Of a stretch of 64,000 nucleotides of DNA, positions 22,797 to 33,776 are shown one piece after another (position 1 is the stretch's first letter; each line of letters begins with the position of its first letter). Position numbers and translations under genes: made by a program. Below the pieces are notes generated by a model. That model was given only the letters and a program-made list of their open reading frames with translations, ran no database searches and had not been told where the DNA came from. The stretch comes from Falciphora oryzae (Eukaryota > Ascomycota > Sordariomycetes > Magnaporthales > Magnaporthaceae). The stretch lies in the NCBI GenBank assembly GCA_000733355.1, contig JNVV01000002.1, forward strand, positions 1,715,590 to 1,779,589, read 5' to 3'.

Positions 22797-25700
22797 TCAT
22801 GCGTCGTCGTCCCTCTTCCCGATCACGCTGCCGCCCAGGTTCAGGAAGTTCGTCCACGCGCACTTGCAGCCGCCCGTGCCGCCGTCGATGCCGCCATAGC
22901 TCGGGTTGAAGCCGAGCCCGCGTGGGTTGACCCACTCGCCGCCCGCGCCGACGTTGTTGAACTGGAGCCCGATCTTGCTCGTGTCGAACTGGCCCCGGTC
23001 CGTGATGTTGTACGTCACTGTGCCCTTGCCGTCGCGGTCGCCACCATGCGTGTCCTCGCGCACCGTGATCGGGTAGGGGAACGTGCCGGGCCGCCGCGCC
23101 TCCCACGCCTGCTTCTCGCTCATGCCCTCGGTCCCGCGCCCGTCCCGGCTGAGCAGCCGCGTGCTGTTGCCGCGCCGCGTCCAGATCCGCACGTGGAACC
23201 GCGTCCACCCCCAGATGACAACGTTCTTGGCCTCGCCCGCCAGCGCCCCGCCGTCCCGGTCCGCCGGCACCTCGCCCAGCCGCGCTGTCTCGTTGGTCGG
23301 CCCCTCGAGCGACTTGACGTAGATGGTCTTGTTGAAGTACGTGTAGAACCCGTAGTGCTCCGTCTCGAGGCCCCGGTCGAACAGCCGCAGCGGCTGCTGC
23401 AGAACCTGCCGCGGAAACATGCGCGCCGGTGCCGGCGTGCCGTCCGCGTTCACCTCGGGCTTGGGCACGAGCCGGTCCACATCTGCCGCCGCGGCGCTGC
23501 TGTTGAGGAGCGGGTCGAAGGACGAGATACCGTTGCCGAGCCCCCGTCGTGCCAACATGTTTGGGCCCGCCGACGAGTTGAGCGATGGCAGGAAGCTGAT
23601 GAAGAAGGGCGTCACCTCGCCAGCCTTGCGCTCCGAGCGGATCTTGTCGGTCGTGTTTCCGAGGAACCACATATCCTGGAAGGACGGTGGCGCGGGCACA
23701 GGCGTAAAGTTGGGATTACCTGCCGCAGCGCCACCTCGCCTAAGCAGCGCTTTGATGCCAGCTGCTGCTCGCGCGGTGAGCGTAGGCCGTCCCGAAACTT
23801 CTCGCTTGTCCGCGTTCCTCGACAGGTTGGGCGGTCCGGAGAAGTCGGCGCCCGGGCCTGCTGTCGGAACAGCTGAGCCAGACGTCTGGGTCGGCTTCTC
23901 GAATCCATTATTGACCTGCCCGTTAGCGAGCGGCGTAAAGGCCGGAGCTACTCCATCCGGCACGTTCCAGAGCTGTCTCGTGCTGTTGTCGAACTGGATC
24001 TGGATCACGAACGTTGGCTGGTTCGCCCCGTACGGCCTGTTTGCCGCCTGTTGATCCTTTGGTAGGGTGCAGCTCCACAGCGTCGATGGCGCCACGCAGG
24101 TCGTCACGACCTCCGAGTTGTCCGCCCCGACGACCGTCAGAACACCCGTCGGCACCGGCGGGTAGTCGGTCAGGTTCAGCCAGATGGACTCCTGTGGTGC
24201 CGGTTGCCCCTTTTTGGGCAGCAGCACCACGAGCAGCACGATAATAAGCACAATGATCACGATCGCGCCCAGGCAGACACCCAGCCACACCCGACGTCTC
24301 TTGCGGCCCTCGCGGCCCGACCGCCCGTAGCAACCGCTCTCAGGGATGCAGCCACGCCCTCTCCAGAAGCCCCCAACCTTACGCGCCGCCGCGTCTTCCT
24401 TCTCATGCCGCTGCCGCCGTCGCTCCACTCTCGCCGCTGGTGAGTTTCCGACCGCGGCCAGAAACTGGTCACCTGTGGGATACGTCCCCGGCGCGCGAGT
24501 CGGGAGAGGCGCATCCCCGGCCTGGGTCTGGGCGCTGGGCCTATCCGCCGCCGGCGTCAGCGGCACCTCAGTCATGTTGATAGCACCCTGGGACGTCATG
24601 GTGTTCGCCAGGCCTGGGGAGACAGGCCCTGGGGAGGGCGGGAATTGGGGACACAGGGGGTGGCCTGGGGGAAACACGGCCCGGTACCGCAATGGGCCCT
24701 GCTTGTTAGGGGGTGAGTACGGGGGAGGTTGCTCGGTCGGGGTCTCGTTTTCCTGGGCGAGGATCCTCGCCTTCTCCGAATGAGATTGCTGAGAATGCTC
24801 TGAGGCTTGAGTGTCGGGCCGAGCCCCGGCGTCAAGCCGGGAATCGGGCTGCGGGTTCGGGGTAGCTCTCGACGAGGATGCAATCACCGGAGACGGCTGC
24901 TGGCTGGGGCTGGTCCTTTGCCCGGTCATGTTCGCAGCAGCCACCGAGATGCTCAAAGGCCTAGCCGCAGCCGCGCCGGCCGGGTGGCCTTTCTTGGTGT
25001 CCTGCCCAACCCACCACTCGTCGGAATCCGCGCTCTTCTTGGCAGTTTGCGGCTCAGTCTCCTGGTTTTGCGTTTTGGACTTGAAGGGGTTGTTGTTGGC
25101 TTGCTCTATGGCAGGGGTGACGCTGGTCTGCTCAACGAAAGGCGAGCGAATATGATCCCACCATCCTGACGGGGTGCCAACAGAAGTAGCGGGAGATCTC
25201 GCATGCCCTTTTGACTTTATCGACTTGGTTGACTTGGTCGTGGGCTTCCGCGAGAGTATCGGGCTCCCATCCTCCTCGAACAGGGTGACGGGCGTGAAGT
25301 TGTCATCATACTCATCTTCGGCCCGCGCGTCCTTGATTCGCTGCCTTTCCCTGAAGCTGAGAGGAACGGCGGGGACGGGAGGAGCGTTTCGCGGGGCACC
25401 CCCGCTGTCGCCTGTCTGCGGGGAGAGAGCGGATACGGTTCGCGGCGAGTCGGTGTCCTCGGTGTCCGGCGACCATACCGAGCGCACCTGGGCCTGCTCA
25501 TTCCTCTGGCCTGGTAGATATCTTTGGTTCCTGCCAGGCCATCCCACTGGTGTCTCTGCCAGGGAGCTCTGGGGACTGGCAGCAGCCCGGCTCCCGGCTT
25601 CGTCGGATGCGAAGGCGAGGCCGATCATTATGGGGCGATCGCTCGGCGACAGATCCTGCTGCGCAGAGCCCGGCGCGCCCTCGGCCCTCAGCCGCGACAT

Positions 25701-26240
25701 CCTCGACTTGCCGCCACCTGCCTTAGCGGCCTGCGTTTTCTTGAGCCAGTGCCAGCTGCCAACCGACGACTGCGACTGGTCGCCCTCCAAGGCCTGAAGG
25801 GCGGCGAGGTCGGCGAACTGTCCATGTCTGGGATCGGCCTCGGCGGACATCTTCAGCTGTTGCTGCTGCTTGTGGAACTTTGTCATGTCCGTCACCACCT
25901 TGATGCCCGCCTGATTGTTCTGGGCCTTTTGCCTGGCCCTGGACTTGAGACGCGCCGGTCTCGATGCGGCAGCATAAGCGTTTTCGGGGAGCAAGACGCT
26001 GGACTTGCGGGACGGAGGAGGGGCCTTCCTCGACCGGGGCGACAACGAGCCCTCGGCATCTTCCAGCACGACGAGCAAGTCCCGGCCGTCGTCCGCCGTG
26101 TACGGGTCTTCGTCCGACCAGTCCTCCCAGTCGTCCCTATCGTTGCTGTAGCTGGGGCCATCGGGGAGCGGCGGGTCCGTCCTGTGGGGGAGCTTATGGT
26201 TGTTTTGTGCCGGCTTCGAGCCAGCCATAGTTGACGACAT
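22797..26240 (-). CDS. Large single-pass membrane glycoprotein of unknown function, 1147 aa
   Basis: Single exon starting MSSTMAGSKP. Residues 1 to about 640 are hydrophilic, low-complexity and rich in Ser, Pro, Gln and charged residues, including an acidic DDWEDWSDEDPYTADDG near the start. One membrane helix follows a strongly basic RKRRR (about residues 650-675, LGVCLGAIVIIVLIIVLLVV). By the positive-inside rule the N-terminal half is cytosolic and the C-terminal about 470 residues are outside or luminal. That half carries many N-glycosylation sequons (NLT, NST, NFT, NTT, NSS, NKT, NET, NIT), which supports the orientation. No catalytic domain is recognised. It resembles conserved ascomycete proteins of unknown role. 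The cytosolic half may act in scaffolding or signalling, but that is speculation. Confidence 0.85.
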   Translation of the reverse strand: MSSTMAGSKPAQNNHKLPHRTDPPLPDGPSYSNDRDDWEDWSDEDPYTADDGRDLLVVLEDAEGSLSPRSRKAPPPSRKSSVLLPENAYAAASRPARLKSRARQKAQNNQAGIKVVTDMTKFHKQQQQLKMSAEADPRHGQFADLAALQALEGDQSQSSVGSWHWLKKTQAAKAGGGKSRMSRLRAEGAPGSAQQDLSPSDRPIMIGLAFASDEAGSRAAASPQSSLAETPVGWPGRNQRYLPGQRNEQAQVRSVWSPDTEDTDSPRTVSALSPQTGDSGGAPRNAPPVPAVPLSFRERQRIKDARAEDEYDDNFTPVTLFEEDGSPILSRKPTTKSTKSIKSKGHARSPATSVGTPSGWWDHIRSPFVEQTSVTPAIEQANNNPFKSKTQNQETEPQTAKKSADSDEWWVGQDTKKGHPAGAAAARPLSISVAAANMTGQRTSPSQQPSPVIASSSRATPNPQPDSRLDAGARPDTQASEHSQQSHSEKARILAQENETPTEQPPPYSPPNKQGPLRYRAVFPPGHPLCPQFPPSPGPVSPGLANTMTSQGAINMTEVPLTPAADRPSAQTQAGDAPLPTRAPGTYPTGDQFLAAVGNSPAARVERRRQRHEKEDAAARKVGGFWRGRGCIPESGCYGRSGREGRKRRRVWLGVCLGAIVIIVLIIVLLVVLLPKKGQPAPQESIWLNLTDYPPVPTGVLTVVGADNSEVVTTCVAPSTLWSCTLPKDQQAANRPYGANQPTFVIQIQFDNSTRQLWNVPDGVAPAFTPLANGQVNNGFEKPTQTSGSAVPTAGPGADFSGPPNLSRNADKREVSGRPTLTARAAAGIKALLRRGGAAAGNPNFTPVPAPPSFQDMWFLGNTTDKIRSERKAGEVTPFFISFLPSLNSSAGPNMLARRGLGNGISSFDPLLNSSAAAADVDRLVPKPEVNADGTPAPARMFPRQVLQQPLRLFDRGLETEHYGFYTYFNKTIYVKSLEGPTNETARLGEVPADRDGGALAGEAKNVVIWGWTRFHVRIWTRRGNSTRLLSRDGRGTEGMSEKQAWEARRPGTFPYPITVREDTHGGDRDGKGTVTYNITDRGQFDTSKIGLQFNNVGAGGEWVNPRGLGFNPSYGGIDGGTGGCKCAWTNFLNLGGSVIGKRDDDA

Positions 26241-28287
26241 CGCCGGATTAAAAAGGGATGAATAAATTCGTGTGTATGTTGGTGTATGGATTGTTGGTGT
26301 TGGAGTTGTAGAAAAGAATCCAAGAGAAGATATAAAGACGAAAGGGTAAATAGTAAACGCAAGGAAATCTTGGGTCAGAAAGAGTAGATGAAGAGATTGG
26401 GAGTCATGGAAAAGTCAGAAGAATATTAGGCAGGCTGAATAGCAGCCAGTATCGCCAGGTGGGTGATACGCGAGTGAGTCGCCCCAGTCCTAAAGAAAAA
26501 GGGTCTATTCAGCGTCAAAGGGTTACGGCGGAACAATAGCAAAGCGGGGTGGATTATATGTTGTGAATGGGCGTGACCGTTATTGATGCCCAGATTTCAT
26601 TGTGCTCAAAATAGATCCGGGAAAACCCACGAGCACGCAAAAAAGGGCGTGAAAAAGAAAGAAATTGTCCGAGAAAAGAGAAGGGGACCAGTCAACCCAA
26701 CCACCAGTCAGCAATGTGACCGAGAACAATGCTAAGGAGAAGAATAGGAAAAGGGACGAAAAGGAAAATCGAGATGAGGTACGAAAAGAAGTCGAGGACG
26801 GCGGCGGGGGATTAAAAGAGAGACGACGCTAGGGCTCGACAGACGGCCGCCTCGTTTACCTACCTGCTCCGAGTGAGAAACTGGCCACCCACACACCACC
26901 GCCATGCGCTCGGAGATGGCATCGGCCGCCAGTAGCCTGCCACAGGGCAGGTCTTGGTCGAGCTCGACAGCTCGCCGCTCTGACTGGCTCGAACTGGTCC
27001 GACCCAGGCAGGTCTAGAAGGCGTTGGCAGCGTCCGGGGCAAAAGCAGAATGCAAGGATTGCATCAGCGCCCGCCGGCCTGGAAGCGCGGACTGGCCACC
27101 CTGCCCTGCCCAGACGCTGCATCTCCATCTCGCTAGGTCCTCTGGCCGCTGGTTGGCCCCCAATGGCAGAACGCGGCGCTGCGGGGCCCTGCGCAGGAGG
27201 CGAGCCGAGGGAAAAGGGCCAGCGCAGAGGAGCATGGGGAGCTGGGCGTCGTTTGCAGCGATTGGGGCTCCGCGACACGAGAGAGGTCCTCGTCGTCGCA
27301 CCGCGGTATGAAATAGCCGCCTTCCAGAGGCCGCCTGGCCGAGACGATTGGCTGTGGCTACCCGCCGGGCCTCTTGGCGGGCGCTGATTGGCTTCTTGTC
27401 GCGGCCCTGTCTGCCCCTCCCCAGCGCCCGCTGGACCCGCCAAGCTGCGCTGCGCTGCGTGCTTTCCTGGCGCTTGGAGCCTGGAGTCCTGGCTCCCCGG
27501 TTTCCGCGGTTGGCGTGCGACACAATCAGTCCGGGCTGGTGAAGAGTCAACGTGCATGTCCTCAATCGGAGCCTGGAGTGACAGGCAAACAGATTTGGTG
27601 GGAGCGCAAGACGCGTCAATCAAGCAAATCGCAAATCGCGGGAGGGTCGGATCCGCGGTCCCGACCTGTGTCAACACAAAACCCACCACACCTAGCGCCA
27701 GCCCACCTAGCGCCAGCCCAGTCCGTTGTGACCCACATGTCTGTGCCCGTCAGATGCGATCCGGCCGATGCCAAGCTTCGTCAAAGACGGGATGTCATCG
27801 TGGTTGGGTCGCCAAGCCTGGGGCTTCCCGCTCCGAGCCAAGGCGCCACCACCCTTGACGGCGGGCCGTGATATCTGCTTGGGATTGTGCCTGAGATGCA
27901 TTGGAGCATGTCCTGATAGGTGCATCTTTTACCATCATCGCCGTCTTTTCGATCTTTTGCCTGGCAGCGTATGACGGCTTGTCGTCGTAATGTCCTCGTT
28001 TGCTCTGATCAGGCCCCCAACCTCGAGCCACCCCACTGGCGAAAAAGCCCCGATGTTCATCACAGCCACCGACAAACTTCATTGCTGGACTCGGGATCAA
28101 AACTCCCGTCCCCAGCATCATAATCTCGCCACACTTCAACTGGAAATTAACCTGCAAATTCACTATTGCTTGCTACATTTAGACAATGTCGTTATTTGGC
28201 CTAGATTATTCGACACGACAAAGCATCTCTCCATGGTTCTCTAGTCCTCCCGAATAGCTTCATTGACAAAGTCCCGCGCGTCGTTCC
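26241..28287. other. Promoter region of the membrane glycoprotein gene and downstream flank of the cysteine-tail gene
   Basis: 2 kb without a supported gene. 26.3-26.8 kb is A/G-rich on the plus strand, probably the promoter and leader of the minus-strand glycoprotein gene. 26.9-27.9 kb is GC-rich and gives long open frames in several frames at once (up to about 277 codons on the minus strand), all of low-complexity, shadow-like composition. A direct repeat CACCTAGCGCCAGCC occurs twice in tandem near 27688-27716. Confidence 0.5.
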
Positions 28288-28621
28288 TTAACAGCAGGCA
28301 CACTCCTCGCTGAAACAGCAGCACGAGCACCTGCAACGATCGATTAGCGTTGTTTGCGGAGGGCAAGAGTTGATCATATCCCGTGGGAGGTCACTTACTC
28401 CTCCACGAAGCCTCCTCTCAGACTCGCATCGGTCGTCATATCCGGCTCGGCAGTCTGCGTTGGAGTCATCGCAAGGTCAGTCAACAAGTTGTGCTCTCGG
28501 CGAGGAAGCGGATGAGAACATCCGGCCATCCCTATTGACGTACGGGCTGCTGCATGACAGTAGCGTCCTGTGGGGTGGCATCCATGGGCTGCTGCTGCTG
28601 AGGGGCGTCGACGGTAGGCAT
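28288..28621 (-). CDS. 58-residue cysteine-tail protein, three exons
   Basis: The exons are 28621-28544, 28454-28399 and 28330-28288. Introns are 89 and 68 nt with GTACGT/GTAAGT donors and CGCAG/TGCAG acceptors. Joined, they form one frame ending in TAA. The protein opens MPTVDAPQQQQPMDATPQ, continues through an acidic, Thr-rich middle, then SLRGGFVEE and a tail with seven cysteines in the last 13 residues (ECSCCCFSEECACC). There is no signal peptide. The Gln-rich head, the LRGG turn and the terminal cysteine block recall small fungal CYSTM-like proteins that sit on membranes and relate to stress or metals. Palmitoylation or metal binding through the tail is possible but unproven. It is easily missed because no single exon makes a long open frame. 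Confidence 0.7.
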
Positions 28622-31052
28622 CTTGTCGTTTTGTTTATGTGCTTGCGAAGTAAAGTGCAAGGCGATAGGAGAGTTGGATATTGAAACTTGAACCGTTGAC
28701 GGCTCTTTCTATAGGTTCTTGCAGTTGCTGAGTAGAAGTGTGTGCATGAGAGAAGAGAGGAGCAGGAACAGAGCCGGGCTGCCGCGGCCTCTTATCCTCT
28801 CAACGGCCCCCCCGCCAGGCCCAACCTGGGTAGCCCCTTGACACCCAGCGTCTGCGGGTGGAAGAACAGACGAACAAGGTTTGATCAGAACGCAGAACCA
28901 CGACAGCTGGCGGGCCGTCCAGTGAGGAAGTGGCTGGGCCAATCCGGGGAGGCCTCAGTCATCCTCATCTGCACGCGCACGAGGACAGACGGGCAGAGCA
29001 GAACTTGGGTGGCCACATTGCATGCACCTAGATGCATCAGACGATCCCTTCCTGGATGGGTTTCATTCCCGGGTGGGTTTCAGCCTCCGTTCTACATACG
29101 TAGTAGACTGCCTCCTCTTTCGGCCGCGCGTGGGTAGGCTGGTTGGCAGCAGGTAGGTAGCCGACCCCAGGCTGGTAGCCGGGTCGGTAGCCCGGAGGCA
29201 TACGTCAGCTCTCACCCACTTTGTAACGTGGAGCCCTGCATGGCGCTAGGCTCATCCTCCCTCGGAGTCTCCGACTGGCCGGAAATACCAGGGGAAGATG
29301 GTTCTCTGCTAAAATTGCGGGCAAGGCATACGCAGGCCGTGCAAGCTCGAGGAACATGCCGTCGGCAGTCGGTGAGCTCCAGAAAGCTTGTATTGCTGCT
29401 GTGGCTAGGGTGCTAGGTTGGTCGATCTGCAGAACCATGGCATCTGCTCGGAGAGTGCTCGGTACCTTGCCAATCACTCGGTCAGTGCAGATGCGTAAGG
29501 TAACTGGTGGATAATATGTTCTAGGCCCTCTGTCAACATGCCCCCAGCCGCCAGCTGTGATCTGCGGTGTTCTCTTATCGCCTTGCCAAATAAAGACCTC
29601 ATAATTTCATTTTGTGGTGCGTGCCGGTTCTTTCTCGGCGAGTCGGCACGCTTTGACCAAGCTGCGACTTCCATGTTCGCGACCTTGCCTCTTGGGCAGA
29701 AAATGGAGATGGAACTTTTGGGTAGGTGGCAGGTGGTATGTATTTCTTGCTGTGTTGTGTAGGCTCAGTAATAGACAGGTGCCCGCCTGCCCTATCGTCG
29801 CCCGCGTGAAGCGCTGATCCCGAGGTAGCACGACTGCCCAGGAGCATGTACCTGAGGGGCCCATGGCTGCGGCTCAGGACGGGAGGCGTCATCGAGGAAA
29901 AGCTTGATTCAATCCACCCACATGCTCAAATGCGACTTGGCTTTGGTGTTGTGTCATGGCACTTGCATTAATTCTAGCCGACCTCAATGACGTTCCTCTA
30001 CCTTTTTTTTCTTTTCTTATTTTCTTCCTTTCTTTTCTTTCCCACTGTGTTGTCCTGCCTCATTATTTGGGCTTTTGATTCTTCGTCATTCTTGTCGCGC
30101 CACAGCAAGAGGCACCGGGGTTGCGCGAGCGTCAGGCCTTGTTTGCCTGGCAGCTTGACTCTTTGGCCCGGGCTAATCCCGAGAATCAATTGAAATCTCG
30201 CGAGATCCATCTTCACCGACCTCGACACATGCCATATCACGTATCGAAGTGTTTTTAATGTCCGCCTTAGGGACCGATCCTTTCCCTTCCTCTTTCCATG
30301 AGAACAAACCACATGCTTTTTATTCCCAACGTGTTCTCCGCCATACCTTGTGAGCTCGTGTCTTGACGTTCTTGCAATCAGAAAGCGCTTTCATTCTTGC
30401 GTTCCCACAGCACAACTTCCTTTTCTGTCCTCGGCGACCTCGGCGTTGGTGGAGACAGAGCCGCTTGCTCACTCATGGCCAACCCCCGCAGCTCGGCTTC
30501 CACCCTGACCGATGCCGAACAGAGCCATGTCATAAAGACAGGGGAGCAGAGGACGCGCCACCGAAGCCACTGTACTCGGATGCAAGAATGTAGAGATCAG
30601 TGGCCATCGAAACCAAAGCAGTGCCTTCTACAACATCCTCCCTGGTTTACGTTTACAGCCACGCAGCGCCGCCGGAAGGATGGAGAAAGAGGGAGGAAAA
30701 AAAAAAAAAAAAAAAAACGGAGGCCACTTGAAGCCTGAAACGCCCTCGACACCTATCATGTCAAAATCTAGCGAACTCAAGGCGTTGTCTAATGATCGGG
30801 GATGTTTTAGCACGAACCGCGCTCGGCGATGCGTCTTCGAAGGCAAGCCCAGGCAGGGTGTGCCAGCTGTCCGTTGCCGACTGTTCGAGCAGCTCGCCGC
30901 GCTGGTATTGCTCTGAAGAGACAATGAATCGTGTGTGGAGGGCCTCCATTTTTCGAGGCCTTGTCAGGTGCATCGCTGGAGTTTAAAGTATGACAGCCGC
31001 GCGCCAAGAGTTTGTGGAGGGACATCAAGATAGGTTAATCTGGCGACATTAC

Positions 31053-31073
31053 TTTTTTTTTTTTTTTTTTTTT
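31053..31073. repeat. Poly(T) run, 21 nt
   Basis: Pure T run in the gene-free stretch upstream of MNN10. No adjoining element suggests a retroposed copy. Confidence 0.9.
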
Positions 31074-32335
31074 GTCTCTTCAGAATGTGGGCTGAAGCGA
31101 GAAGTCATCTTGATTGAAGGAGGAAAATCTCAGTGTGCATCCATGGCGTCTTACTCAGCCCATCTGACCGTTGCAGGCTGCCAAGAATCTCGCGTTTGCT
31201 CGCAGGCCTTTCGACACTAACTATCTCCAGGGTCACGGGCTGCTGTTGGTTCTGTCGTGCGTCGAAAGTATCACGCAGAATTCCCGGCTAGCGCAGAATG
31301 GTAGGGACCTGACGGCTGTGCCAAAAGATGCGTCTGTCGCGATTGAGCAGGGGTAGGAAAAGGAAGCGGCCAGTGAGAGACATAGGTACGTGTGTTTTGG
31401 AGGATGCTGTCATTGTCAGGGGGCACGGTTAGCCCGGGCGGTCGGCTGCGGGAAGTCGTCAATCCAATCATGGCCGAAAAGGGCAGTCCTGGATGCATGC
31501 AATGGCGCGAAATTGGCCCTTGGCAGTGCTCAATGTCTGCCAAATTTGCAGCACATCCCTTCGCTTTACGTTATTGGTATCGTCAGAAAAGGGGAAAGGG
31601 GGCTGTTTGTCTGCTGCCATTCAGATCCGCGACGACTCGTTTGCGGACAAGGATTCTGACGGAAGAAGATAACCACGGAAAGGAGCGCGGGAAGAGTTTT
31701 CTTCGTCCCTCTTCTCCTGAAGATCACGCTCTCAGTCGCGACTATCTTTTCTTTTATTCTTACTCCCATCGTTCCCCGCACTGCACACTATATTAACGCG
31801 TCGCGCCCAGTAGCAATCTGCAGCATTCCCTCCCTTTTTAACCGACCCCAATAAGTGAGGAGCCAAGCAGCATTGCGACCCAACCTCCTGATTCCACAAG
31901 CTGCGGCAACTCTCGACGGCAGGGACCTGGGTGGAGGAACTTGACATCGAGCCCCCTAAAAGAGACCCGCTTTCAATTGGCCCTTGTCTGTACTAGTCGG
32001 CAGTGGTCTAGCGCCCGAGCAGGCGAGAGAGGTTTGAATCGCCTCAACTCCCACACCTATTCGATAAAGATCAGATTTCTCTCAGCTACGCCCAAGAAAG
32101 CCGCCAACAGAATTCTGCATCTGTTTCGAGCCACTGCCAAAATCCCATCTTTCCGCCAGCCACGATTACGGACACCTACATCTGCTCGACTGCCAGCCGG
32201 TATGCCACCTCGCCAGAGTTTTTCCGAGACAGACAGCACGCCATTAACTTTGTGACATTTGGAGTAGGCAGTGCGCGACGGATTCCCAGATCTGAGCAGG
32301 GAAAAGGAGGGTGTCAAGGGAGTAGGAGGAGGGAA

Positions 32336-32532
32336 NNNNNNNNNNNNNNNNNNNNNNNNNNNNNNNNNNNNNNNNNNNNNNNNNNNNNNNNNNNNNNNNN
32401 NNNNNNNNNNNNNNNNNNNNNNNNNNNNNNNNNNNNNNNNNNNNNNNNNNNNNNNNNNNNNNNNNNNNNNNNNNNNNNNNNNNNNNNNNNNNNNNNNNNN
32501 NNNNNNNNNNNNNNNNNNNNNNNNNNNNNNNN
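32336..32532. other. Assembly gap (197 N)
   Basis: A block of N of unknown true length, flanked by A/G-rich sequence on the left and C-rich sequence on the right. Any feature spanning this point is unknown. Confidence 1.
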
Positions 32533-33028
32533 GCGCCCGCCGTCCAAGCCACAAGCGAGAAGCACGCCCTCCACGCCCCTCCTAGCGCAGATACGAGCAA
32601 GCAGCACAGCAGCCACGCGCGCCTTCGCAGCCGTCGTTCCTTCCGCCGTCGCCGCTTTCCTCCGTGTTCAACCCCACGCAGAAAGTACCCTGCCTGCATA
32701 TCCGCGAGCTGCTGGCCTGCAAACGGGCCTCTGCCCAGACCGGAGGACGGTCGAGTGCGGCGCAGTGCTTGCTTATCAGCAACGAAGAACACCACCTCCG
32801 ACATAGACACCTCATCAGCCCGGCGGGAAATTGAGGGCAGGCAAGCACGACAGCGTTGGACGGCAAGTTTGGCCCATCTGCACGGTTTGCAAGAAGTCGC
32901 ATTCCTCCCCCTTTTGCGCGCGCAATTTATCTGGGCGTCAGGAGTCGATCTTGGCAATCTCTGCGGATCGGGGTCCCACACCCAAACTGGACCCGTGTCT
33001 CTGTCTTCAATCTTTGCGTCCCTGTCGG

Positions 33029-33090
33029 TTTTTTATTTTTTATTTTTTATTTTTTATATTTTGCAATTCTTTTTTTTTTTTTTTTTTTTT
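33029..33090 (+). repeat. TTTTTTA tandem repeat followed by poly(T)
   Basis: Four or five TTTTTTA units at 33029-33060 and a pure T run at 33070-33090, in the region upstream of MNN10. Poly(dT) tracts commonly exclude nucleosomes in fungal promoters, so this could be promoter DNA; that is inference. Confidence 0.75.
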
Positions 33091-33776
33091 CTCCCGCTCG
33101 TTCTTTTGCTTCTTCCACGCGCCCTGCAAGCCGCAAAAGCCAAAAAGGCCATCCGACCAATCGACGGTGCCGATCGACCCTTGAGGCCGATACCTCCCTC
33201 CCTTGAGGAATAACCGTCCACCCGAACACCTGTGTGTGGTCGTGGCCAGCTGGATCTCTCTTGCAGGAGAGACCAACTGGTTGCCAGCCGCACCGCCCAA
33301 CACCGAAAAACTGGCTTTCCTAACCGGCTCGTCGTCGTCGTCGTTCAGCGACCGGCCCGCTCGCTCTCACCACCGACGACGCTCCTCCGCCTCGGTCGTA
33401 GGAGCTTCTGGCCCTCCAACCCAGCTCCTCGGGGTCCACCCCCGTCATCAGCCCACGCTGCTCTCGCCGATTCCGGGTACGTTGAGACATTTGCGCTGCG
33501 CCCTCGTGCTGTTTGATTTTGTTCCCTGTCGCTTGCTGCCTTACATGCGGCTGCACAACCGCCCACGGGCCCCTTTATCTCACTTTCTCCTTCCCCCTTT
33601 CTCGTGTTCGAGACAACGTAGCTCCCTCGCGCCTTCAACATCCATCCCTCGCACCCGCCGTCCTTGCACTCTGCCTCATGCAAGCCCGTTATAACTGCAC
33701 ATCGCATCCGCCGATTTACAATGCGCCACTAACAGACCCCGTCGTGCAAATGGCAGGCACCCCGAGCGATCCCGAT

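Larger units (their letters stand above)
28622..33776. other. 5 kb gene-free stretch upstream of MNN10, with assembly gap
   Basis: No supported coding sequence. It contains scattered short open frames, GGTAGCC-type short repeats near 29150-29200, poly(T) runs, a TTTTTTA repeat at 33029-33060 and a long C/T-rich leader (33.2-33.7 kb) typical of the region before a highly expressed fungal gene. The gap of N lies inside. A long untranslated first exon or a noncoding RNA cannot be excluded. Confidence 0.5.

Noticed and set aside
23046..26234. Plus-strand frames of 200-280 codons opposite the membrane glycoprotein gene
   Set aside because: Antisense shadows of a long GC-rich gene, without features of their own.
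26856..27689. 277- and 201-codon minus-strand frames upstream of the membrane glycoprotein gene
   Set aside because: Several frames are open at once in GC-rich DNA; Arg/Pro/Ala/Gly-rich, with no homology feature and no splice logic.
33513..33776. Upstream extension of MNN10
   Set aside because: The frame is open back to 33513 but begins with a non-ATG codon and encodes leader-like sequence. In-frame ATGs at 33678 and 33750 are possible but less like the family start than 33777.
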